In this document: one piece after another, positions 38,114 through 47,949 of the stretch | Layout of the letters: each line of letters begins with the position of its first letter | How positions within the stretch are numbered: position 1 is the stretch's first letter | The notes under the pieces: model-generated | What the model was told of the DNA's origin: nothing | The model's database searches: none | The model's input: the letters and a program-made list of their open reading frames with translations, nothing else | Source of the DNA: Pasteurellaceae bacterium LFhippo2 | Lineage (GTDB): Bacteria > Pseudomonadota > Gammaproteobacteria > Enterobacterales > Pasteurellaceae | NCBI GenBank assembly: GCA_029852775.1 | Contig: LEKJ01000022.1 | Coordinates: 1 to 64,000 of the forward strand | Reading direction: 5' to 3' | Length of the DNA: 64,000 bases | Program-made: the position numbers and the translations under genes

Positions 38114-38332
38114 TTAATTGAGCTCAACCACATCCGGCAACTTCACAATCTGATGTTGCAATAACTCAATCGCTCTCTCACTTTGTACCGTTGCGCTTAA
38201 AACAATTTCTGAACCTTGTATTTCCACATTTAAGTTCACAATTTCAAATCCACGGTGGCGGATTATACGTAATAAACGCTCTAAGGTTTCAGGGCGTTTG
38301 TTGGCTTTAATAGTTAAATCATAACGTTGCAT
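38114..38332 (-). CDS. ilvM: Acetolactate synthase isozyme II regulatory subunit
   Basis: 72 residues, a single ACT domain (DLTIKANKRPETLERLLRII at the N-terminus). This is the small regulatory subunit type of isozyme II, much shorter than IlvH or IlvN. It starts 2 bases after the ilvG stop. A multi-stem palindrome array follows. Confidence 0.92.
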   Translation of the reverse strand: MQRYDLTIKANKRPETLERLLRIIRHRGFEIVNLNVEIQGSEIVLSATVQSERAIELLQHQIVKLPDVVELN

Positions 38333-38334
38333 TT

Positions 38335-39993
38335 TTACACCCCAATATCTTCTTCGATCATATCTGCGTTACACGCACCCGGTGGCACAAGTGGCCATAC
38401 ATTTTCATTTTCGTGAATACAGACGTGGAGTAAATATGCCCCTTTAGCATTTAACAAGCGGTCGATAGCATCTGATACTTCGCTTGCCTTCTCAATACGC
38501 TCACCTTGAATATCAAAGGCAGAAGCAAGGGTAACGAAATCAGGGTTATCATCTAAGATCGTATTACTATGACGGCCTTTAAAGAACAGCGATTGCCATT
38601 GGCGAACCATACCTAAACGTTGGTTATCAATTAACAGAATTTTTACTGGTAAGTTAGCACGTTTGATCGAACCTAGCTCTTGAATATTCATCATAATTGA
38701 GCCATCACCACTGATTAAGATCACGGGATCCTGCGGACGAGCTTTCGCTACACCTACCGCCGCAGGTAAACCAAAGCCCATTGTGCCTAAGCCTGCTGAT
38801 GTGATGTAATTTTCAGGAGCATAGTGCTGAATATGCTGTGCTGACCACATTTGGTGCTGACCCACATCAGTTGTAATCACCGCATTTTGTGGTTTACGTT
38901 GTGAAAGGGTATTTAACATCGCCCAAGGGTCTATATCGCCATCGCCCGCATTGTCTATATAGCTGAAGTCGAAATCCGCTTTTAAGCGACGCACATCTTC
39001 ACGCCAATCATCAATATTTAATGGGAAAGAGAGCGCTTCGGTAGCTTGTTTTAAATCACCACGTAGTGATACGTCCGCTTTGCGTAGTTTGTTGATCTCA
39101 GCAATATCAATATCAGCGTGGATCACTTTGGCATTAGGTGCAAAGGTATCTAATTTACCTGTTACACGGTCGTCAAAGCGTGCACCGAATGCAATTAAAA
39201 GATCGCACTCTTGAACCGCATAATTAGCTGCTTTGGTGCCGTGCATACCGATCATTCCCATATAAAGTGGGTGATTTGGTGGAATCACACCTAAGCCTTT
39301 GATCGTTGAAACCGTTGGAATATTGGTAATTTCTAATAAAGATCTAACCGCTTGTACCGAACCAGACATACCAACACCGCCGCCTACATAAAGAATAGGG
39401 CGTTTTGCTTGTGTGAGTAATGTTTTTGCTTGCGCTAATGCCGTTGGCTCTTGAGCTTGATCAGCAATTTTAGGATAAACAATCGGTTTTGTTGAAGTCG
39501 GTGCAAATTGAATATCTTTTGGAATATCCACAAGCACAGGGCCAGGGCGACCGCTTTGTGCAATTTGGAATGCTTTTGCGATAATTTCAGGTAGTTCATC
39601 AATATTTTGCACAATAAAGCTATGCTTTGTACAAGCAAGTGATAAACCAAGCACGTCGATTTCTTGGAAAGCATCAGTACCAATAAACGAACTTGCTACT
39701 TGTCCAGTGATCGCTACGATAGGAATGGAGTCTGACAGAGCATCTGCTAAGCCTGTGATAAGGTTAGTTGCCCCTGGGCCAGAAGTAGCGATACATACGC
39801 CAACTTTGCCCGTTGAACGAGCATAACCAATAGCAGCCATTGCGGCCCCCTGTTCATGACGGCAAAGTAAATGATCTAAACCAGAATCATAAATCGCATC
39901 ATAAACAGGCATAATCGCCCCACCGGGATACCCGAAAAGATGTTGAACGCCATTTGCTTTTAAGCATTCAACTAAAAGAGTCGAACCATTCAT
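38335..39993 (-). CDS. ilvG: Acetolactate synthase isozyme II catalytic subunit
   Basis: 552 residues, ThDP-dependent. It joins two pyruvates, or pyruvate and 2-oxobutyrate, for valine, leucine and isoleucine synthesis. Visible are [18 protein letters not shown] with the ThDP-activating Glu, [12 protein letters not shown], and the ThDP/Mg block [15 protein letters not shown]. The frame is intact, unlike the frameshifted E. coli K-12 ilvG. AGGA lies 10 bases before the ATG. No ilvL-type leader with runs of branched-chain codons is apparent. Confidence 0.95.
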   Translation of the reverse strand: MNGSTLLVECLKANGVQHLFGYPGGAIMPVYDAIYDSGLDHLLCRHEQGAAMAAIGYARSTGKVGVCIATSGPGATNLITGLADALSDSIPIVAITGQVASSFIGTDAFQEIDVLGLSLACTKHSFIVQNIDELPEIIAKAFQIAQSGRPGPVLVDIPKDIQFAPTSTKPIVYPKIADQAQEPTALAQAKTLLTQAKRPILYVGGGVGMSGSVQAVRSLLEITNIPTVSTIKGLGVIPPNHPLYMGMIGMHGTKAANYAVQECDLLIAFGARFDDRVTGKLDTFAPNAKVIHADIDIAEINKLRKADVSLRGDLKQATEALSFPLNIDDWREDVRRLKADFDFSYIDNAGDGDIDPWAMLNTLSQRKPQNAVITTDVGQHQMWSAQHIQHYAPENYITSAGLGTMGFGLPAAVGVAKARPQDPVILISGDGSIMMNIQELGSIKRANLPVKILLIDNQRLGMVRQWQSLFFKGRHSNTILDDNPDFVTLASAFDIQGERIEKASEVSDAIDRLLNAKGAYLLHVCIHENENVWPLVPPGACNADMIEEDIGV

Positions 39994-40156
39994 TAATGTT
40001 GTGTCCTAATTATTTTTTATAGTGAAATTAAAGTATGCATAAATAGCATAGATTTTATAAATTTTGAACCTTATAGAGAAAATTTATGAAAAAAAGTTGA
40101 AATTTGTGAGAATTACTCCAATCTAAGCGGATAGTTTTATGAATTAAGGAAATGTT

Positions 40157-40630
40157 ATGCCAGCTCTATTTATTCTTTTTGGATTCTTTTTATATATTTA
40201 TTGCGAGATTTCATTATTAGTTTCAGTGGGATCAAGTATTGGCGTTTTACCATTGATTTTATTAATGATTGGGATTTCTGCAGTGGGGTTATGGTTACTT
40301 AAACTAAGGGGAATTATGACCGCGCTGCAAGTACGCAAACAAATTTCTCAAGGGCAAATCCCAACTCAAGCGGTTATTTCTAGCGTTTTTTTTGCAATTG
40401 CAGGCGTGCTATTTATTATTCCGGGCTTCTTAAGCGATATTTTGGCAATTCTATTATTGTTGCCGTTTACCAGAGATTTATTACAAGGCTTTGTGATGAA
40501 ATTCTTTGCGAATAAAGTGAAGTTTATGTCTTTTGGTCAGACTGGCTTTAGCCAACAACGTACTCAAGATACTAATATCTTTGACGCCGAATTTGAACGT
40601 AAAGCCGATGAAGATAAGTGGATTAAATAA
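40157..40630 (+). CDS. fxsA: FxsA family membrane protein
   Basis: 157 residues with four hydrophobic helices in the first 105 residues and a charged tail. EISLLVSVGSSIGVLPLILLM and FIIPGFLSDILAILLLLPFTR are the family signatures. In E. coli FxsA overproduction lets phage T7 escape F-factor exclusion; the normal role is unknown. AAGGAAATG precedes the ATG, and the gene is divergent from ilvG. Confidence 0.9.
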   Translation: MPALFILFGFFLYIYCEISLLVSVGSSIGVLPLILLMIGISAVGLWLLKLRGIMTALQVRKQISQGQIPTQAVISSVFFAIAGVLFIIPGFLSDILAILLLLPFTRDLLQGFVMKFFANKVKFMSFGQTGFSQQRTQDTNIFDAEFERKADEDKWIK

Positions 40631-40633
40631 AAT

Positions 40634-40745
40634 GAATGTTTAACGATAGTTTATTGAATTTAAACGGTGTCTTTGGGTTACGATGTAAAAATACTATCAG
40701 GTAGTACCCAGTCTGTCTTTCGTCTATAAATACGCCTGGGTACAA
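40634..40745 (+). repeat. Dispersed intergenic repeat, copy C
   Basis: Begins 3 bases after the fxsA stop, in the fxsA orientation. It shares TGTTTAACGATAGTTTA and GGGTTACGATGTAAA almost exactly with copy A. A TACCCAG/CTGGGTA stem with a long loop ends it. Confidence 0.65.
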
Positions 40746-40776
40746 GTAAATATTTTTAGTTGTCACATAATTTAGA

Positions 40777-41382
40777 TTATCTCAAAATCGAACCAGTTGT
40801 AATCGGTATTGCGCGTGCTAAATCAAAAGGGTTGAGCGCATTGATCATCATTATCTTATCGTATTGAAAAAGATCGTCAGCGCTGATCTCCACCAATTCG
40901 ACTCTCTTTTGTGCTAAAAGTTGGCTTAATTGAGTGCCTTTTAGCAAATAATCTTGTGAGCTATACCACTTTCCTTGCTTACTAAACAGCAAATTGCCAA
41001 TAGTACAATCGCCCACTAAGCCATTATTGATAATGATCACTTCATCAGCTTGATCCGATTTTAAACGATCCAGCATCTCACGATCACTGTATTTAAAACG
41101 ATAATCTAAATCTTGCGTATAAACACATTTAAAACGCTGAATAGTGCGCGGAGTATAGTCAAAAAATGAGACTTGGTACTGCGTGGCATTGTACTCCACT
41201 TTGCAACGAATTAAATGATTCGGAAGATCTTCGGGCAACTTAATGACATCAATCAGATCAAATTGCTTTTCTGCCCCAAAATAGTGTTGGATCGCCTGCT
41301 CATAGCGCTGCTGATGATAGTCTAAATTTAAGATCTGCTTATCTTTAATCGCAATAGTTTCAAAGAGTGGAAATTGGCGCAT
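40777..41382 (-). CDS. Class IV aminotransferase, probable aminodeoxychorismate lyase (PabC-like)
   Basis: 201 residues of the PLP fold-type IV family. A Lys in LIRCKVEYN is a good candidate for the PLP Schiff base, and DEVIIINNGLVGDCTIGNLLF fits the cofactor phosphate region (VTEGxxxN-like). The protein is shorter than E. coli PabC (about 270 residues). Overlap with pabB (its ATG at 41382 is 23 bases inside pabB) supports a role in making 4-aminobenzoate for folate. A GTG at 41394 is an alternative start. Confidence 0.8.
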   Translation of the reverse strand: MRQFPLFETIAIKDKQILNLDYHQQRYEQAIQHYFGAEKQFDLIDVIKLPEDLPNHLIRCKVEYNATQYQVSFFDYTPRTIQRFKCVYTQDLDYRFKYSDREMLDRLKSDQADEVIIINNGLVGDCTIGNLLFSKQGKWYSSQDYLLKGTQLSQLLAQKRVELVEISADDLFQYDKIMMINALNPFDLARAIPITTGSILR

Positions 41383-42337
41383 AGACTTTCTCACTTAACT
41401 CGTTATATTCATCATCTAAATTACTTAATGCGGTAATTCCGCCACCGCTACGAAAAATATACTGATTACCTTGTTTTTCAATATAGCGAATAGCCACCGC
41501 GCTATCTAGCGACTCGCCATCAAAATAGCCAAAAATCCCCGTGTAATAGCCACGCTCTAACTGCTCAACATTCTGAATAATTTCAACAGTTTTCACCTTT
41601 GGCGCACCGCTAACTGAGCCCGCTGGCAGTAATTTAGCAAGCATTGTGCCGATTTCATTTTGCCAATTTTCCGCTAACTCACCGCAAATTTCTGAACTGG
41701 TTTGATAAATCGCGCCGCGATGGGTTTCCACGCGATCAATATAGCGATATGTGGTAACCTGAATATTTTTAGAAACAAGGGCTAAATCGTTACGGATTAA
41801 ATCAACTATCGTATTATGCTCGGTAAACTCTTTTTCTGAATCCAACAACTGCTGTTTGGCATTTTCCAATTCAGCATTGATCGTGCCTTTCATCGGATAA
41901 GAGTAGATTCGATTATTCTCAATTTTGATAAAACATTCTGGCGAAAAGCAGACAAATTGATTCTTTAACAACAGCTTATACTTTGCTTTGGTTGATTCAA
42001 ACAACTCATTCAAACTGTAGTTTGTACTAATTTTGGTTGGTTGCGTTAAGTTTAATAGATAGCTATTACCAGCTTGAATCTCTTTCTGCACCGCATTAAA
42101 TTTCTCGGCATATTGCTGATAACTCACCGCTTCAATATCCCATTGCAACGGCTTCTCTGCTCTTTTTAACTGTTGCGGAGAATGCTCAATTCGGCTTGCA
42201 AATTCAAACTGGACACCCTTTTTAGCACTTTCAGCCAAAGGGAAAATCAACGGTTTACGCTGTTCAAAATCGATAAGAAAAAAGAAAGGAGTTTTCTGAC
42301 TCCCCAATAAATTCGCTTGTTGAATAAATTTTTGCAT
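41360..42337 (-). CDS. pabB: Aminodeoxychorismate synthase component I (PabB)
   Basis: 325 residues of the chorismate-binding family. Converts chorismate with ammonia to 4-amino-4-deoxychorismate. Blocks seen are FSPECFIKIENNRIYSYPMKGTI, VDLIRNDLALVS, GSVSGAPKVKTVEIIQ, and YYTGIFGYFDG. It lacks the long N-terminal part of E. coli PabB, a short form known in Haemophilus. No pabA is adjacent. The ATG at 42337 is preferred over a TTG eight codons earlier. Confidence 0.92.
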   Translation of the reverse strand: MQKFIQQANLLGSQKTPFFFLIDFEQRKPLIFPLAESAKKGVQFEFASRIEHSPQQLKRAEKPLQWDIEAVSYQQYAEKFNAVQKEIQAGNSYLLNLTQPTKISTNYSLNELFESTKAKYKLLLKNQFVCFSPECFIKIENNRIYSYPMKGTINAELENAKQQLLDSEKEFTEHNTIVDLIRNDLALVSKNIQVTTYRYIDRVETHRGAIYQTSSEICGELAENWQNEIGTMLAKLLPAGSVSGAPKVKTVEIIQNVEQLERGYYTGIFGYFDGESLDSAVAIRYIEKQGNQYIFRSGGGITALSNLDDEYNELSEKVYAPISTL

Positions 42338-42393
42338 TGTTATATTTAAGCTACATTTCAAAAAATCGCCCTATTATAGCGACTTTCTTCCAA

Positions 42394-42420
42394 TAAAAAA
42401 GCACGGACAAGCCGTGCTTT
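42394..42420 (-). terminator. Terminator of the oxoprolinase operon
   Basis: On the minus strand AAAGCACGG-CTTGT-CCGTGC runs into a T6 tract, 17 bases after the transporter stop. Confidence 0.85.
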
Positions 42421-42437
42421 CTCTACAACCGGTCAAA

Positions 42438-43631
42438 TTACGCCATTAATTTACCAATGTAATTAATTAATGTTTGTCCGCTTAAAATTGCCATTGAAAC
42501 AACCACAATTGCACCAACAATTGTCATCCATAATGGGTGTTTATAATCGCCAACCACTTTTGTTTTATAAGCCGCTAATAACACTAGCCCTAACGAAATC
42601 GGTAGAATTAAACCGTTTAAAGTTCCTACAAAAACAAGTACTTGCGCTGGTCTGCCGATAGTTGCCAATACAGCCGTTGAAATCACGATAAAAGCAATAA
42701 TCCACTTATTACGGTTACGTTCAATTGATTGGCTGAAGGTTGAGATAAATGAAACCGATGTATAAGCGGCTCCAATTACGGATGTGATCGAAGCTGCCCA
42801 AATAACAACACCAAAAATAATTAAGCCCGCATTGCCTGCTACATATTCAAAAGGTGTTGATGCAGGGTTTTTCGGATCTAAGGTTACTCCTTGAGAAACT
42901 ACGCCAAGTACCGCAAGGAATAGTACAATACGCATAACAGACGCAATTAAGATCGCAGAAATTGATCCTTTATTCACTTCAGGAAGCGACTCTTTGCCTT
43001 TAATTCCTGCGTCTAATAAACGGTGCGCCCCTGCGAATGTGATATAGCCGCCAACGGTTCCACCCACTAAAGTTACGATAGCAATGGGATCAACTTTTTC
43101 AGGCGCTAATGTATGGTAAGCCGCGTCAACAAAAGGCGGATCCGCTTTAAACATCACATAAAGGGTTAATGCGATCATCACAAATCCCATTAACTGCGCG
43201 AATTTATCCATTACTTTGCCAGCTTCTTTGACTAAGAAAATCATCAATGCCACTGCACCGCTAATAACCGCGCCCACTTCTGGGCTTACCCCGAAAATAA
43301 TATTTAAGCCTAATCCAGCCCCACCAACGTTACCAATATTAAAAGCTAAACCGCCCATAACAATGAGTACAGCTAGAAAATAACCTGCGCCAGGGAAAAC
43401 CATATTGGCAATATCTTGAGCCTTTTTCTCTGAAACTGCCACAATTCGCCAGATATTGAGCTGTGCGCCAATATCAAGCAAGATAGAAAGTAGAATAACG
43501 AAGCCAAAACTTGCCAGTAAGCTTTGAGTGAAAGTCGCGGTTTGTGTTAAAAAACCTGGACCTATAGCGGATGTCGCCATGAGAAATGCCGCGCCCAAGA
43601 GAGCGTTGCGGCGAGTTGATCTGATAGACAT
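42438..43631 (-). CDS. Nramp-related transporter of the 5-oxoprolinase locus
   Basis: 397 residues with about 11 membrane helices, of the Nramp superfamily. TM1 reads SAIGPGFLTQT where metal-transporting Nramp has DPGN, so the key Asp and Asn are missing. This is the type linked to pxp/ycsG loci. The TM6 metal-site methionine of Nramp is not recognisable either. It is the last gene after pxpB-pxpC-pxpA, 162 bases downstream, so import of 5-oxoproline or a related compound is the best guess. AGGAG 7 bases before the ATG at 43631 decides the start. Confidence 0.78.
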   Translation of the reverse strand: MSIRSTRRNALLGAAFLMATSAIGPGFLTQTATFTQSLLASFGFVILLSILLDIGAQLNIWRIVAVSEKKAQDIANMVFPGAGYFLAVLIVMGGLAFNIGNVGGAGLGLNIIFGVSPEVGAVISGAVALMIFLVKEAGKVMDKFAQLMGFVMIALTLYVMFKADPPFVDAAYHTLAPEKVDPIAIVTLVGGTVGGYITFAGAHRLLDAGIKGKESLPEVNKGSISAILIASVMRIVLFLAVLGVVSQGVTLDPKNPASTPFEYVAGNAGLIIFGVVIWAASITSVIGAAYTSVSFISTFSQSIERNRNKWIIAFIVISTAVLATIGRPAQVLVFVGTLNGLILPISLGLVLLAAYKTKVVGDYKHPLWMTIVGAIVVVSMAILSGQTLINYIGKLMA

Positions 43632-43667
43632 TGTGTTTCTCCTGTTCATTATTTTTATTATTTGTAG

Positions 43668-43685
43668 GGCGGGATTTATCCCGCC
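43668..43685. repeat. Short palindromic repeat GGCGGGAT
   Basis: GGCGGGAT-TT-ATCCCGCC perfect hairpin, preceded by GTAG. It resembles one arm of the larger GTAGGG elements and sits between pxpA and the transporter. Confidence 0.55.
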
Positions 43686-43718
43686 ATTTTATTTTGTATT
43701 GAAATTATGTTACTACGG

Positions 43719-43787
43719 CCCCTCTCTCTGCAAAAATTGCTGAACGCAATTTTTGCTGTCTCTCTCCCACAAGTGGGAGAGAGTGAG
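43719..43787. repeat. CTCTCTCCC hairpin repeat, reverse copy
   Basis: Reverse-strand copy of 9935-9999, with stems AAAAATTGCT/AGCAATTTTT-like and CTCTCCCAC-AAGTGGGAGAG. It ends about 7 bases before the pxpA stop codon. Confidence 0.75.
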
Positions 43788-43793
43788 TGAATT

Positions 43794-44510
43794 CTAGCTA
43801 TTAAGAATGTTTCTAAGCTTTCTCGCAAATTCCAATGCGTGGGGGCCATCGCCGTGTAAGCAGATACTTTCTGCTCGTACTGGCACCACTTCGCCAGTTA
43901 CTGCTGTTACAGTGCCCTGCTGTACCATCTGCAGCACTTGAGCAATTGCTTCTTCATCGCTCTCGACTTGCGCATTGGGTTGAGTTCGGGGGACTAAACT
44001 TCCATCGGCTTGATAATGGCGATCTGCAAAAACTTCTGAAATTGTTCCTAGCCCTACTTTCTCGGCTTCACTAATAAGCAAACTTCCCGATAGCCCCATC
44101 AGCTTTAATTTTGGATTAAAACTTTTTACGGTCTCTGCAATTAATTGTGCTAAATGAATATCTTTTGCCGCTTGGTTATAGAGAGCGCCGTGCGGTTTTA
44201 CATATTCAATCTCAACGCCTTCTGCCACGCATAACGCCTGTAATGCGCCAAGCTGATAGAGCAAATGAGCTTTTAATTCATCATCCGCTAATTGCATTAC
44301 TGTGCGACCAAAGTTTTCTCTATCAGGGAAACTTGGGTGAGCACCAATTCGGACACCATATTCTTTCGCCCAACGTAATGCCTTTTGGATCTCAACGGCA
44401 TCGCTTGCGTGAACACCACAAGCAATATTCGCTGATGTAACTTTTTGTAAAATCGCCTGATCGTTTGCCATTCCTTCGGCTAAATCTGCATTTAAATCAA
44501 CGTGCTGCAT
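43794..44510 (-). CDS. pxpA: 5-oxoprolinase subunit PxpA (LamB/YcsF family)
   Basis: 238 residues. Works with PxpB and PxpC to hydrolyse 5-oxo-L-proline (pyroglutamate) to glutamate with ATP. N-terminal [10 protein letters not shown] and the blocks [20 protein letters not shown] and KPHGALYNQ are the family signature, with Asp and His residues for the active site. AGGAG stands before the ATG at 44510. The start overlaps the pxpC end by 14 bases. Confidence 0.93.
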   Translation of the reverse strand: MQHVDLNADLAEGMANDQAILQKVTSANIACGVHASDAVEIQKALRWAKEYGVRIGAHPSFPDRENFGRTVMQLADDELKAHLLYQLGALQALCVAEGVEIEYVKPHGALYNQAAKDIHLAQLIAETVKSFNPKLKLMGLSGSLLISEAEKVGLGTISEVFADRHYQADGSLVPRTQPNAQVESDEEAIAQVLQMVQQGTVTAVTGEVVPVRAESICLHGDGPHALEFARKLRNILNS

Positions 44511-45426
44511 CGACAATTCTCCTAATTTGGTTGAGATAAACGGTATTTTTTTGCTGTAATTTAACCGCTTGTTCTGGGGTTACACATTCAAATTTAATTT
44601 GGCTGCCTAAACGAATTTGCGCCAGTCTGCCAAGATCCGCTTGAATCACTGTTGCAATCTTTGGATAACCGCCTGTGGTTTGAGTATCTGCCATTAGTAC
44701 TATCGGCTGACCATTTGGGGGAACCTGCACTGTGCCAAATTGCACACCGTGTGAAAGCATCTCTAACGGCTTGATTAACTGTAACGCTTCCCCCTTAAAA
44801 CGATAGCCCATTCGGTTGCTGTTGCTCTGTAAATGCCAACGATTCTGCCACCAATAGTATTGTGATTTGCGGCTAAAAGCTCGGTATTCAGAGGAAGGCA
44901 AAGCACGAATCGTATCGCTAAATGGAATCGGGGCAATGCCTAAATGAGAAAGCTTTTTACATTCTGCATTAAGTGGTAATTTATCGCCTTCTTGTAACGC
45001 ACGCCCATTTAAACCGCCAAATTGTGCTTTAAGATCGGTACTGCACGAACCTAGCTCTGCTTCAACTTGGATTCCGCCTTGAACACATAAATAGCCATAC
45101 ATTCCATAAATTGCTTTAACTAGCTGTAAAACTTGCCCTTTTTGCACGCTATAGCGCCAGTAAGAGTGAACAGGTTCGCCGTCTAGATAGGCTTCATATA
45201 AAGCACCCGTGATACAAAATGAAGTATCTTGCTCAAAGCTTAAGGTAATTCCACCTAAAGCAATTTCGATAGCACAAGCATCTTCTGCATTTTCTAGTAA
45301 TAAATTTCCCGCTTGTAATGCTAGAGCGTCCATTGCGCCACAGTGTCCAATCCCTAAACGGCGATAACCGTAACGGCCTAGATCTTGTAAGGTTGCTAAT
45401 GCTTGAACTTTTAAGACTCTTATCAT
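44497..45426 (-). CDS. pxpC: 5-oxoprolinase subunit PxpC (KipA-like)
   Basis: 309 residues of the KipA/AHS2 carboxyltransferase-like family. Signatures are [24 protein letters not shown] at the N-terminus, [15 protein letters not shown], and NRMGYRFKG with [23 protein letters not shown] near the C-terminal half. It overlaps the pxpB end by 4 bases and pxpA by 14, so the three are translated together. Confidence 0.93.
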   Translation of the reverse strand: MIRVLKVQALATLQDLGRYGYRRLGIGHCGAMDALALQAGNLLLENAEDACAIEIALGGITLSFEQDTSFCITGALYEAYLDGEPVHSYWRYSVQKGQVLQLVKAIYGMYGYLCVQGGIQVEAELGSCSTDLKAQFGGLNGRALQEGDKLPLNAECKKLSHLGIAPIPFSDTIRALPSSEYRAFSRKSQYYWWQNRWHLQSNSNRMGYRFKGEALQLIKPLEMLSHGVQFGTVQVPPNGQPIVLMADTQTTGGYPKIATVIQADLGRLAQIRLGSQIKFECVTPEQAVKLQQKNTVYLNQIRRIVDAAR

Positions 45427-46067
45427 AGTTCCACCTTATCAACCACAAATTGCACCGTATCCCCTGCTTGTAGCAGAGTTGGCGGATTATTTGTTTTATT
45501 AAATAATGGAAGATGAGTACGGCCAATTAACTGCCAACCACCGGGAGAACTAAAAGGATAAACGCCTGTTTGGCTTCCACCGATTCCCACAGAACCCGCG
45601 GGTACTAAAGTACGCGGATTAGCACGACGTGGCGTATGAAGATGTTCTGGCAAACCGCCAAGATAAGGAAAACCAGCCTGAAAGCCGATCATAAACACCG
45701 TATAGGTTGGTGCGATATGGCGCTCAATAATGGTTTCTGGGGAAACGTTGTGAAAATCAGCTACTTCAAACAGATCTTCTCCCCATTTTCCACCATATTG
45801 AACAGGGATTTGAATATGGCGACCTTGATGATTACCTACTTCAACTTCAGCCCAGAGCTCTTCAAGCTGTTCAGTTAAAGCGGCAAGATCTGCGCCAAAA
45901 TGTGCAAAAATAGTGAGATTATTCATCCCCACTACAACTTCAGCAATATCAGAATGATGTTCAAGCGCCTCTGCAAACGCCCAAAGCCGGCGCTGTTTAT
46001 CTAGCTCTGCCGGCGGCGGAAGAACACAAACAAGTGAAGATTCACTAATAGGGGTTATTTCTAGCAT
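45423..46067 (-). CDS. pxpB: 5-oxoprolinase subunit PxpB (KipI-like)
   Basis: 214 residues of the KipI/AHS1 family. PVQYGGKWGEDL in the middle, FMIGFQAGFPYLGGLP, and the Pro/Gly-rich RANPRTLVPAGSVGIGGSQTGVYPFSSPGGW stretch are typical. It is the first gene of the oxoprolinase operon, with a near-consensus promoter 38 bases upstream. Confidence 0.93.
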   Translation of the reverse strand: MLEITPISESSLVCVLPPPAELDKQRRLWAFAEALEHHSDIAEVVVGMNNLTIFAHFGADLAALTEQLEELWAEVEVGNHQGRHIQIPVQYGGKWGEDLFEVADFHNVSPETIIERHIAPTYTVFMIGFQAGFPYLGGLPEHLHTPRRANPRTLVPAGSVGIGGSQTGVYPFSSPGGWQLIGRTHLPLFNKTNNPPTLLQAGDTVQFVVDKVEL

Positions 46068-46104
46068 CGTGTTAAATCCCTGTTACAAAATTTCCATAGA
46101 TTGC

Positions 46105-46133
46105 GTTATAAAGGGATTTGATTATGCTGTCAA
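46105..46133 (-). promoter_or_regulatory. Promoter of the pxpB operon
   Basis: On the minus strand: TTGACA (46133-46128), a 17-base spacer, TATAAC (46110-46105). It lies between the methylase gene end and the pxpB start. Confidence 0.78.
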
Positions 46134-46175
46134 TATAATTTAATAAAAATTTTTCATCTTAATAATAAAAAATAT

Positions 46176-46892
46176 TTATTGTAAAGATAGGAAACGCTCT
46201 TTCGCGATCTCAAACCATCGAATATTTTGTTCACAGCCAATAAACTGGCGGTTTAGCATCACACTTGCAACACCTGTAGAGCCGACCCCCATAAACGGAT
46301 CAAGAATAACCTGCTCTGAATGAGTATGTAATTGAATTATTTCCTTCATTAAAGCAATTGGCTTTTGCGTTGGGTGTGCAGTTCTCTCTTTACCAAGTAA
46401 GGTAGGCGTTTGGAAAAAACCTCTCTGGTATGGTTTATCTTCAGGCTTATTAAAAATCCACTTGGTTTTTTTGCTTTTTACAGCCCAAAGCATAAATTCC
46501 ATATCTTGCACATAGCGACGATTGATATTTCGTGGCATCGGGTTTGCTTTCTGCCAAACTAAAATATCCTTCACAACACCACCTAAGCTCTCAATCTTAT
46601 TGGTAATTTGCGAAATAAAGCGATAGGAACAGAAGATAATCATTGAGCCATTCTCATTTAATAATGGCATAGCGCGATCTAACCAGATGGTTGGATCAAA
46701 TCCCCAATCCCAATCGCCAAAATCAACCCCTTTACGTGGATTATTCATCGTATGGAAATTATTCTCCGCAGAAATAGCATAAGGTGGATCTGTAATAATA
46801 TGATCAACTTTTATGCCTTTTTCCTGCAGCTCTAACATCTGCTGCATACAGTCATTATGAAATAACTGAATATTATTTAAATCAAAATTCAT
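46176..46892 (-). CDS. DNA adenine or N4-cytosine methyltransferase (DPPY type)
   Basis: 238 residues. Motif IV VDHIITDPPYAIS near residue 29 comes before motif I ILDPFMGVGSTGVASVM near residue 197, the order of the beta class of amino-methyltransferases. The DPPY form is usual for N6-adenine; N4-cytosine cannot be excluded. HPTQKP (residue 173) is a further family block. It overlaps the C5 methylase by 11 bases and is the third gene of a restriction-modification set. No promoter is seen in front of it. Confidence 0.88.
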   Translation of the reverse strand: MNFDLNNIQLFHNDCMQQMLELQEKGIKVDHIITDPPYAISAENNFHTMNNPRKGVDFGDWDWGFDPTIWLDRAMPLLNENGSMIIFCSYRFISQITNKIESLGGVVKDILVWQKANPMPRNINRRYVQDMEFMLWAVKSKKTKWIFNKPEDKPYQRGFFQTPTLLGKERTAHPTQKPIALMKEIIQLHTHSEQVILDPFMGVGSTGVASVMLNRQFIGCEQNIRWFEIAKERFLSLQ

Positions 46893-47946
46893 TGTTGCTA
46901 TTCTTCTTTACTGCAAGTGCAATTTGGTAAGCTAATCTGGGAGGGACAGCGTTACCAATTTGCTTACAAATATCCGTTTTTTTACCATAGAAAATGAAAT
47001 TATCAGGGAAACTCTGTAAACGAGCGGCTTCTCTTGGCGTAATAGCTCTGTTTAATACAGGATGAGAATTGCAGCCATTACTCGGCGTATCAAAACGAGT
47101 ATCAATTGTTGGCGACACTTTTTTCCATTTTAATCTTCCCCAAGTTGTATCAAATTTCTGATTACCCCATAACTCTTTTGGAAGACTTTTTTTATCCCCT
47201 TCAGGTGGAATTAGTGCTAACTTATTAAGTGCAAGATCACTATGGTTTGTAGCCTGATGATTGAATAATTTCAAACTATTTTTACGCATATCTTCTTGGT
47301 AAGAAGATATTGGAGATAAATTATAGTCTTGCTCAAAATTTCCTTGACCACTAGCTAAATAATTCAAATCTGAAATAGCATCTTCAACATTAACTTGTCT
47401 TTGCTTTTCAATTGTTGAAAAATCAAATAATGAATCTTTAGTTGCGATCACAAAAACTCTTTCACGGCTTTGTGGAACACCATAATCCTTTGCATTTAAC
47501 ACTTGATAAGTCACTTGATAGCCTAACTTTTTAAGACCATCCAAGATACTATCTAGGAAAAATTTATTGGTTCTATTTGTAAGGGCTTTAACATTCTCCA
47601 TTACAATAAACTGAGGGTTGATCTCTTCTACGATAGCTAAATATTCTTGAAATAAATAATTACGACTATCTTCTAAGCCTAACTTCTTTCCTTTTAAGGA
47701 AAAACCCTGACAAGGAGGACCGCCAAGAATGCCGACTACATTTTTATCTTTTGCAAATTGTACAATTTTTTCTTTTAGCTCATCAGAAGTTAAATCCCCA
47801 CACAGGGTCATACTGTTATGGTGATTTTTTCTATATGTTTCTAAAGCGGCAGGGTTCATATCCACACCTAATACCGAATTAAATCCAGCTTTTTCAAAGC
47901 CATAAGATAATCCACCTGCGCCACAAAATAAATCTAATATATTCAT
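46882..47946 (-). CDS. DNA (cytosine-5) methyltransferase
   Basis: 354 residues with the C5 motifs in order: I (NILDLFCGAGGLSYGFEKAGF region), IV with the catalytic Cys (GGPPCQGFSLKGKK), VI (VMENVKALTN), VIII (QSRERVFVIA), and IX-X (ITPREAARLQSFPDNF, QIGNAVPPRLA). The target-recognition region between VIII and IX does not reveal the site. It follows the HNH gene by 3 bases. Two methylases of different chemistry in one set suggest an asymmetric recognition site. Confidence 0.93.
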   Translation of the reverse strand: MNILDLFCGAGGLSYGFEKAGFNSVLGVDMNPAALETYRKNHHNSMTLCGDLTSDELKEKIVQFAKDKNVVGILGGPPCQGFSLKGKKLGLEDSRNYLFQEYLAIVEEINPQFIVMENVKALTNRTNKFFLDSILDGLKKLGYQVTYQVLNAKDYGVPQSRERVFVIATKDSLFDFSTIEKQRQVNVEDAISDLNYLASGQGNFEQDYNLSPISSYQEDMRKNSLKLFNHQATNHSDLALNKLALIPPEGDKKSLPKELWGNQKFDTTWGRLKWKKVSPTIDTRFDTPSNGCNSHPVLNRAITPREAARLQSFPDNFIFYGKKTDICKQIGNAVPPRLAYQIALAVKKNSNNEF

Positions 47947-47949
47947 ATA

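Noticed and set aside
39994-40156. Possible ilvG leader peptide and attenuator
   Set aside because: Only a 10-codon frame with a few Leu and Ile, no ribosome site and no terminator stem was found.
41360-42337. Truncated pabB
   Set aside because: All chorismate-binding blocks are present; a short form of about this size is usual in Haemophilus-type bacteria.
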